Assembly: GCA_028274465.1 (NCBI GenBank)
Contig: CM051458.1
Span: forward strand, 105,106,855 to 105,170,854
Direction of reading: 5' to 3'
Source of the DNA: Plantago ovata
Lineage: Eukaryota; Streptophyta; Magnoliopsida; Lamiales; Plantaginaceae
DNA length: 64,000 nt
Below the pieces are notes generated by a model that made no database searches, had not been told where the DNA came from, and worked only from the letters and a program-made list of their open reading frames with translations. This document shows, piece by piece, positions 58,118-64,000 of the stretch (within the stretch, counting starts at the first letter, position 1; every line of letters starts with the position of its first letter). Position numbers and translations under genes: made by a program.

Positions 58118-58440
58118 AAAATCTCGCTCAACTTGATTTAATAGCAAATTTGACATCCGAAACCTAGTTTCATCCATTAAAACTAGCTGAAACTAGCTAA
58201 AATGGACCTCAAAAACTCGCTAAACTGAATTTAATGAAGATTTTTGAAATCCACCTACAGAAATGGACCTCAAAATCTCGCTCAACTGGATTTAATAGCA
58301 AATTTGACATCCGAAAGCTAGTTTCAGCCACTGAAACTAGCTAAAAATGGCTGAAACTAGCTGAAACTAGCTAAAAATGGCTGAAACTAGCTAAAAAAGA
58401 CTGAAACAAGTTGAAACTAACTATTAATTTTATATTTTTC
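58118..58440. repeat. 154-bp duplication and tgaaactagc cluster
   Basis: aaaatctcgctcaact begins two copies at 58118 and 58272, both followed by 'gatttaatagcaaatttgac'. Then tgaaactagc is repeated about eight times to 58430, in the opposite orientation to the array that follows. Confidence 0.8.
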
Positions 58441-58606
58441 CTGAAATTAACGTTTAAAACTAGTTGTTAATTTTATAAAATGATTAAATTAACTCTAAAA
58501 ATTATTTATACTAAACTAAAAAAATTAAAAAAATATGGAAACTATATTACAAAATATAATCATTATTTTAACTGAAAAACACATAGTTTCAAATTAGTTT
58601 CAACAC

Positions 58607-59445
58607 ATTGTGTGATATGAAAAGCTAGTTTCATGACACTTTATGCTAGTTTCAGTACATTATGTGAGTTATAATGCTAGTTTCATGCCAATATATGCTA
58701 GTTTCAGGAGTTTACAGTGTATAAAATGCTAGTTTCAGGACATTGTGTGATATGAAAAGCTAGTTTCATGACACTTTATGCTAGTTTCAGGATATTGTAC
58801 GGTGTAAAATGCTAGTTTCAATCCATTATATGCTAGTTTCAGTACATTATGTGAGTTATAATGCTAGTTTCATGCCAATATATGCTAGTTTCAGGAGTTT
58901 ACAGTGTATAAAATGCTAGTTTCAGGACATTGTGTGATATGAAAAGCTAGTTTCATGACACTTTATGCTAGTTTCAGTACATTATGTGAGTTATAATGCT
59001 AGTTTCATGCCAATATATGCTAGTTTCAGGAGTTTACAGTGTATAAAATGCTAGTTTCAGGACATTGTGTGATATGAAAAGCTAGTTTCATGACACTTTA
59101 TGCTAGTTTCAGGATATTGTACGGTGTAAAATGCTAGTTTCAATCCATTATATGCTAGTTTCAGTACATTATGTGAGTTATAATGCTAGTTTCATGCCAA
59201 TATATGCTAGTTTCAGGAGTTTACAGTGTATAAAATGCTAGTTTCAGGACATTGTGTGATATGAAAAGCTAGTTTCATGACACTTTATGCTAGTTTCAGT
59301 ACATTATGTGAGTTATAATGCTAGTTTCATGCCAATATATGCTAGTTTCAGGAGTTTACAGTGTATAAAATGCTAGTTTCAGGACATTGTGTGATATGAA
59401 AAGCTAGTTTCATGACACTTTATGCTAGTTTCAGGAAAAAAATAG
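58607..59445. repeat. Higher-order minisatellite, 322-bp period built from 21- and 31-bp units
   Basis: Every unit begins gctagtttca; units are 21 or 31 bases. One type (starting gctagtttcaggacattg) recurs at 58728, 58915, 59050, 59237 and 59372, spacings 187, 135, 187, 135. The 187-base block has one extra 31+21 pair (ggatattgtacgg and atccattatat types). Copies are nearly identical, so the array expanded recently. Confidence 0.92.
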
Positions 59446-59719
59446 TTAAATATAATTAGTTAGTAATTAATTAACACTAATGGATGTCAAAACCACCATC
59501 AGAATCCAGTTTAGTGAGAACAAAGGTGTCCAGCGAGAAATTGAGATCCAAATTGATTATTAGTTTTTAGGGCACCAAAAATAGAATGGACTTTTTTGTA
59601 AGAGGTTTTACATTTTAGGGCACCAAAAAATAGAATGGACTTTTTTGTAAGAGGTTTTTTAAGTTGGCTGTTTTAGCAATTAGGTGCCCTCAAGTGGTAT
59701 GTTTATGTAATTTTAACCA

Positions 59720-60071
59720 AACTGGATTATGTTGGAATTTGGCCAATAACCACTCAATTTTCCATCAAACTAAACACTCTTTTAGGATAAAAATCACCGA
59801 ACGAGTCAAGTACGTACAGCCAAAATAGATTAAAATATATTACACCACCATCACAAATCAGTCCAATGCATTTATCTACCTTATAACGTATCAATAATTT
59901 TAGCTCCAAGTAAATATTAATGTAGCAACAACAAGATACAGCTAAATTCCCCATTTGAAGATTACATAAAACTACAATACATCATCAAACATTCCACCAT
60001 GAACTTCCTTAGGCCAGAACAGCTACAACGAATTCACTGTAATTAACAATAATATACCATGTAACAAGTGT
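59720..60071. other. Intergenic
   Basis: AT-rich 3' flank of the F-box/LRR gene; no repeat or gene recognised. Confidence 0.5.
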
Positions 60072-62150
60072 TCAGGTGGATTTGGAGGCCCCCCATTTGA
60101 ACCGGAAGCGAACTTGCTCTTTGTTGAGTGGGATCACCGGAGCATCTTCTACGAATTTTGTCAATGGAATAGTCTGCCAGTCCAAATCTGCATAGAGCTC
60201 TATATCTATTTCCTCTAGGTCAGACATGAATTGTATTCTACTGGTGCACTTGGTATTCTGAGATACCAATAGCTCATGCAGAAATTGTGCGAAATTGTAG
60301 GTATATGAATCCTTTGGGTACCGGTTGAGAGTAATAAAGGCAGGGCGGCAACATCCAAACAAAGCCGACAAATAAGCCTGAGTTGGAAGTAATGACGATG
60401 ATTCATCCTCGTGTACCATTAAATTCTCCACCACCACCGGTGTAGGTGAACTCGGAAGATCTTTCACCCAAAAGATATTCTGCTTATCTACTTTAACACA
60501 GAGAGATATTCTCGATTGGCTCACCTCTTTCAAAATCTCTCGTAGTTTTAAGAACCAACTACTGTCAACAACTGGCGTTGGTGATGACAATGGGCAAGCT
60601 GATAATTTCAGCTGAGACTCCCAGTCAGTTGAACCAGTACGGAAACTAAATGATGGAAGAACATCCTCAACATTAAATACAAACTTACGAATATTCAGGA
60701 GATCAAATTCCGCTCTGTGCAGTTTCCCAAGATGGTGCAAGCTGAAGTACTTGATTGACTGGCTTGAAATTCGTATGTCTTCAGATCCATGATGCAAACG
60801 AAGCGTCAAGTCCTCAACACATGGGAATCTGGTCGAGAACTTGTTGAAGAAGTCATCGTCAACCCTGACAAAACCCAACGACAAGGAACGCAATCTCTTG
60901 AATTCTGCCACATCATCAATTCCTCTTGTACTAAAGGACTTACGCAATCTCTTGAATTTTGGCACATCATCAAGTCCTTTTGTAATAGAGGACTTGAAGG
61001 ATACTTTGAATGAACTGTCTGTGTCCCCAGTAAGAATAGACAGACTCACTAGGTTGTGCATTTTGCTTACATTTATGCCCTTGAGACCTTTAGGCTGCTC
61101 CAAATGTAAGTTCTCAATCAACGGACAACTTAATAGTATCGATTGCATCAGTGCATCCGTTACAGATACAAATTCAAAGCGTAAAGACACGAGCTGTGAG
61201 CAGAGAAGTTTACTCGTAGGAAAACGGACTGTGCAACGACTGAACGCTAAAGAGGTAAAAGATCTCACAGAGGAGAAACTCCATGGCGTAATATAACCAG
61301 TACGAGCGGCATGAAAATCAAAACTCTCAACCAAAGGGCTCCATAACACAACATTGTTCATGACAGCATCCGCTACAGCTCCAGTAACGTCACGTAAACT
61401 TAACGATATAAGACGCGGGCATACAAGTTTAACCTTAGGCCAGTCATGATAATAATATGCATTACTCAACATATTACTAAGATGCAAGTTCTCAATCAAG
61501 GGGCATTGTTGGAGTATATCTTCAAATACTGAGGGAATGAAAGAAACAATATTGTCTAAATGTAAGGATACCAGGCTTGAGCAGAGTACAGTGCCTTCAA
61601 GCCGCCGATGTTCAAGCTTGGTGAAAGAGGAACCGGTGATGGATAACTTGGCCAGAGATGTAATGCCGAACACTAGGGGAGTAATATCGCCTGATCGCGT
61701 GACCACATCAAGTTCAGTAACGCCCAATTTGGCAGCATAAGCAAGTAACCTAGTGTAACTACCATCAGCAACGTCATCAACATGTCTATTGGGGAATTGA
61801 AGCTTGAGAACAAGCTTTTGTAATTTGAGGTTCAAATTCAAGTATCTATCGATAGTTGTCCAGACATAATAATTCCACGTGTCCCGATCATTGGTTTGGT
61901 CATCTAAGCGAAAGTAACCTACGTTGTCGAAAACAAGGATTGGACTAGTAGACCAAGCATCGTACCAGGATTTTGATAGTATGGAGGTTCGAGCAGCTTC
62001 TTTTTCGTCGAGGAGAGATTGTATGTGCTGGACTATTCCGATCGGCAATTCCGATATTCTCATCTTCTTCTTCTCTTGCTGCTTCTTCACGGTTAATTCA
62101 CACCTTGTGATCTTCTTCTTCTCACACGTCTTCTTCTCTTTCTGCTTCAT
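60072..62150 (-). CDS. F-box/LRR-repeat protein
   Basis: Intronless gene, 692 residues from the chosen start. The F-box (ISELPIGIVQHIQSLLDEKEAAR, with SKSWYDAW) lies near the N-terminus and is followed by many degenerate plant-type LRRs (LVSLHLDNI, QCPLIENLHLSN, LVSLRFEF). F-box proteins of this class dock SKP1 and recruit substrates to SCF ubiquitin ligases; the substrate is unknown. Start: the ATG at 62150 (MKQKEKK) is preferred because a TATATAAGT-like motif sits only about 75 bases before it; 62201 would leave almost no leader, and 62063 (MRISEL) is also possible. An internal 54-bp direct duplication (60889-60996) repeats 18 residues in frame (KFKRLRK and EFKRLRS). The C-terminal region resembles large Amaranthaceae-type F-box expansions; this is from memory. 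Confidence 0.92.
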   Translation of the reverse strand: MKQKEKKTCEKKKITRCELTVKKQQEKKKMRISELPIGIVQHIQSLLDEKEAARTSILSKSWYDAWSTSPILVFDNVGYFRLDDQTNDRDTWNYYVWTTIDRYLNLNLKLQKLVLKLQFPNRHVDDVADGSYTRLLAYAAKLGVTELDVVTRSGDITPLVFGITSLAKLSITGSSFTKLEHRRLEGTVLCSSLVSLHLDNIVSFIPSVFEDILQQCPLIENLHLSNMLSNAYYYHDWPKVKLVCPRLISLSLRDVTGAVADAVMNNVVLWSPLVESFDFHAARTGYITPWSFSSVRSFTSLAFSRCTVRFPTSKLLCSQLVSLRFEFVSVTDALMQSILLSCPLIENLHLEQPKGLKGINVSKMHNLVSLSILTGDTDSSFKVSFKSSITKGLDDVPKFKRLRKSFSTRGIDDVAEFKRLRSLSLGFVRVDDDFFNKFSTRFPCVEDLTLRLHHGSEDIRISSQSIKYFSLHHLGKLHRAEFDLLNIRKFVFNVEDVLPSFSFRTGSTDWESQLKLSACPLSSPTPVVDSSWFLKLREILKEVSQSRISLCVKVDKQNIFWVKDLPSSPTPVVVENLMVHEDESSSLLPTQAYLSALFGCCRPAFITLNRYPKDSYTYNFAQFLHELLVSQNTKCTSRIQFMSDLEEIDIELYADLDWQTIPLTKFVEDAPVIPLNKEQVRFRFKWGASKST

Positions 62151-62352
62151 GCTTAAGGATCGGATCTGATCTGATCTGATCGACAACCTAATTAATTTCA
62201 CCTCAAACTCTCAAACTCAAACTTATATAATAAAAAAATTAAGTAAAAAAAAAATACAGCCGCTAGCTATCCTAATCCTAATCGAAAGTCGAAACACATC
62301 ATTCGTAATTGTGTACCTCAAACGTAAGTTGATTACGGTTTGTCAGAAACTA

Positions 62353-62602
62353 CTTCCTCGGTTCCTCCGTCCACAATCCATCTTTTTTCATTTGATTTTT
62401 TTAGCCTCGTTTGAATTAATCCTAAATCGCATTATGAAAATATATTCAAATTTTTTTTTTCCGGTGTGATTTAGAATTAATTCGAAATTAAATGGAGACT
62501 AAAACCAATTAACGAAATTGGTTTAAAAGTAATCGATGGTCAAAGTTAAATATGTTGACCGAAAAAGGTCAAAATATGTAATTTATAGCGGGACAGAGGG
62601 AG
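62353..62602. mobile_element. Stowaway-like MITE
   Basis: Left end cttcctcggttcctccgtcc, right end tatagcgggacagagggag, TA flanks at 62351-62352 and 62603-62604. Same family as 6841-7084 (shared 'atttatagcgggaca'). Confidence 0.78.
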
Positions 62603-62949
62603 TATTTTTAAAAAAATGACAATATAAACTAATATATATACTCCTCCTTAACCAACTTTAGAACACTTTTTACATGATACCTATAATATTTACTTAAATA
62701 TTGCTCATAAGTAATCTCTTATATTTATTTAGGATTTCAACTCTATAGATGATAATTAGTGGTCTCTTATTATTTATGTTTTAGTGATGAAAAAGGACAA
62801 ATGGATAATATATGTGGTGCTAAGTACTATTTTTTTTTAGGCAGTTTCAAATTTAAGATTACATTTCTATGGCCTCAATGAATTTAGAAGTGTTGAAATT
62901 GTTGATTTTTAATATAATTTTCTAAATTTCATCCTAAATATAGGATTGG

Positions 62950-63060
62950 GGGAGGTTTAATTTTAGTACTCCTGTAACTACTGGTGGTCTTAAAACTCCA
63001 AATATTTTAAACCACAACCGTTGAGGTTCGAACCCGACCTCTCCTTGTCATGGTTCTAAA
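62950..63060 (-). mobile_element. tRNA-derived SINE, 5' part
   Basis: Minus strand: caaggagaggtcgggttcga (B box), then gtggtttaaaatatttggag, matching the SINE at 51140-51285. The 3' end with poly-A is missing. Confidence 0.65.
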
Positions 63061-64000
63061 TCTCGTTTTGAACAGACCGAAACTATCGATATTTATCGGT
63101 TTTCATGACAACCGGCACAGACCGCAACTGGAGTGCCGCTTTTAATGGGTTTCGATGAAATTTTGTATGTTATCGGAAGTCTCGTGCGAAAAGCTCGATA
63201 CAACTAAGATTTTCAATTTTCTACTTTAAATAAAATCAATTCAATTCATATCAGTTAAAATCAGTTTCAGTTATGTTTAGTTTAATTAGTTCGGACAAAA
63301 CAAACATAGCGTTACATGAAGACAGATTTATATGGAAAAACAACATTGAAATATATCTTCGAGCCCAATATGTTTAGTGTTTCCAATAGGGATGGCAATG
63401 GGTCAACACGAACTTCATAAGTCCCTTTCAGACCTAAAATTGAGCCCAAGCTTGAACCCATCATGAGTAGGGTTGAGCTCATTTTATTTTATCTTTTAAT
63501 TTTAAATAGTTTAAATATTTTAAATTGATAATATTTTTTAGTGTTATAATGTGATGTACTCCCTCCATTTTTTGGTAATTAAAGTTTTAGCAAATTTTAT
63601 TCTTTTCATTTTAATAGAAGTTATGGTTTTTGACCCCCCTACATAATTCAAATATATGTGGGATTTTCAATGCATAGTACTTCCCCCTCTTTTTTGATCC
63701 TTCAATTTGACTTTATCATTTTTGTATGATTTTTTTAAGTTAAATAAAATGTAATCATTGTCATTATTAATTTGTGTGCAATAATCTAAAACTTTAAATA
63801 AATAAAATTGGAGGAAGTATGAAGTAGTGGAATGGTGAAATTTAAATATTTGAAAATGATAGTAATATTTTCTTATCCTTTTCCGGCTTCTTACATTACA
63901 TATAGCACCCATCTTAGTCATTTTATTACATATAGCCCCTCGTTTTCAAACAATTACATCCAGCACCCCTCTTCTATAATTTAATTACATATAGGTGCTA

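Larger units (their letters stand above)
58009..59719. mobile_element. Possible non-autonomous DNA transposon carrying the gctagtttca arrays
   Basis: The block is bounded by gggaaaattacagatata on the left and, inverted, ggttaaaattacataaac on the right, with 'aaact' just outside both ends as a possible target duplication. It has no coding capacity. Inside are inverted clusters of the same 10-mer and a small 48-bp tandem duplication (59569, 59617). The ends are imperfect, so this is a tentative call. Confidence 0.4.
62202..64000. other. Intergenic region at the right edge
   Basis: Contains a MITE (62353-62602), the 5' part of a SINE (62950-63060, minus), a short element similar to 21120-21230 at 63680-63830 ending 'ggaggaagta', and, from 63890, four spaced copies of 'attacatatagc' with 'accc'. 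A minus-strand open frame at 63667-63921 is not supported. No gene seen. Confidence 0.55.

Noticed and set aside
58607-59445. CRISPR-like array of regular repeats
   Set aside because: Repeat core is 10 bases, the 'spacers' are themselves repeated, and the context is plant DNA; it is a minisatellite.
63667-63921. Minus-strand frame of 84 codons near the right edge
   Set aside because: AT-rich low-complexity translation overlapping a MITE-like sequence.

Overview
The window is nuclear DNA from a dicot plant. Genes have spliced, AT-rich introns, the intergenic DNA is AT-rich and full of short Stowaway-like MITEs, tRNA-derived SINE pieces and LTR remnants, and all recognisable proteins are plant families. 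The style of the F-box/LRR protein and of the repeats suggests Caryophyllales (Amaranthaceae, the spinach/beet/quinoa group); this is an inference and was not tested.

Layout: 1-3.8 kb, 3'-truncated minus-strand gene for an At3g49140-like plastid-type protein. 5.3-6.7 kb, WRKY transcription factor. 9.5-12.9 kb, mitochondrial complex I subunit NDUFA5. 13.5-22.5 kb, three tandem pectin-methylesterase/invertase-inhibitor-like genes, two broken and one intact; between copies 2 and 3 lies a minus-strand gene (17.7-20.7 kb) whose exons splice in frame to join a TTC4-like TPR domain to an F-box/DUF295 protein. 24.0-27.5 kb, the co-chaperone SGT1. 28.6-30.8 kb, TRAPPC1/BET5. 32.3-49.6 kb, a cluster of three LRR receptor-like proteins (one full length, one cut to a secreted stub, one shortened with an altered tail), with decayed copies of TRAPPC1 and one fragment of SGT1 between them. 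52.4-54.2 kb, an ABCG half-transporter. 57.2-57.9 kb, a LEA_2/NHL-type membrane protein. 58.0-59.7 kb, a higher-order minisatellite, perhaps inside a transposon. 60.1-62.2 kb, an F-box/LRR protein.

Functional links: SGT1 (partner of HSP90, SKP1 and NLR receptors), the RLP cluster (cell-surface immune receptors) and the WRKY factor make this partly an immunity neighbourhood. The TPR/F-box fusion keeps all five residues of an HSP70/HSP90 carboxylate clamp and an F-box, so it could join chaperones to SCF ubiquitin ligases; it lies about 3 kb from SGT1, which also connects HSP90 with SKP1. This is the most unusual coding finding. The repeated TRAPPC1 fragments show that the RLP cluster grew by duplication of blocks containing RLP and TRAPPC1 DNA.
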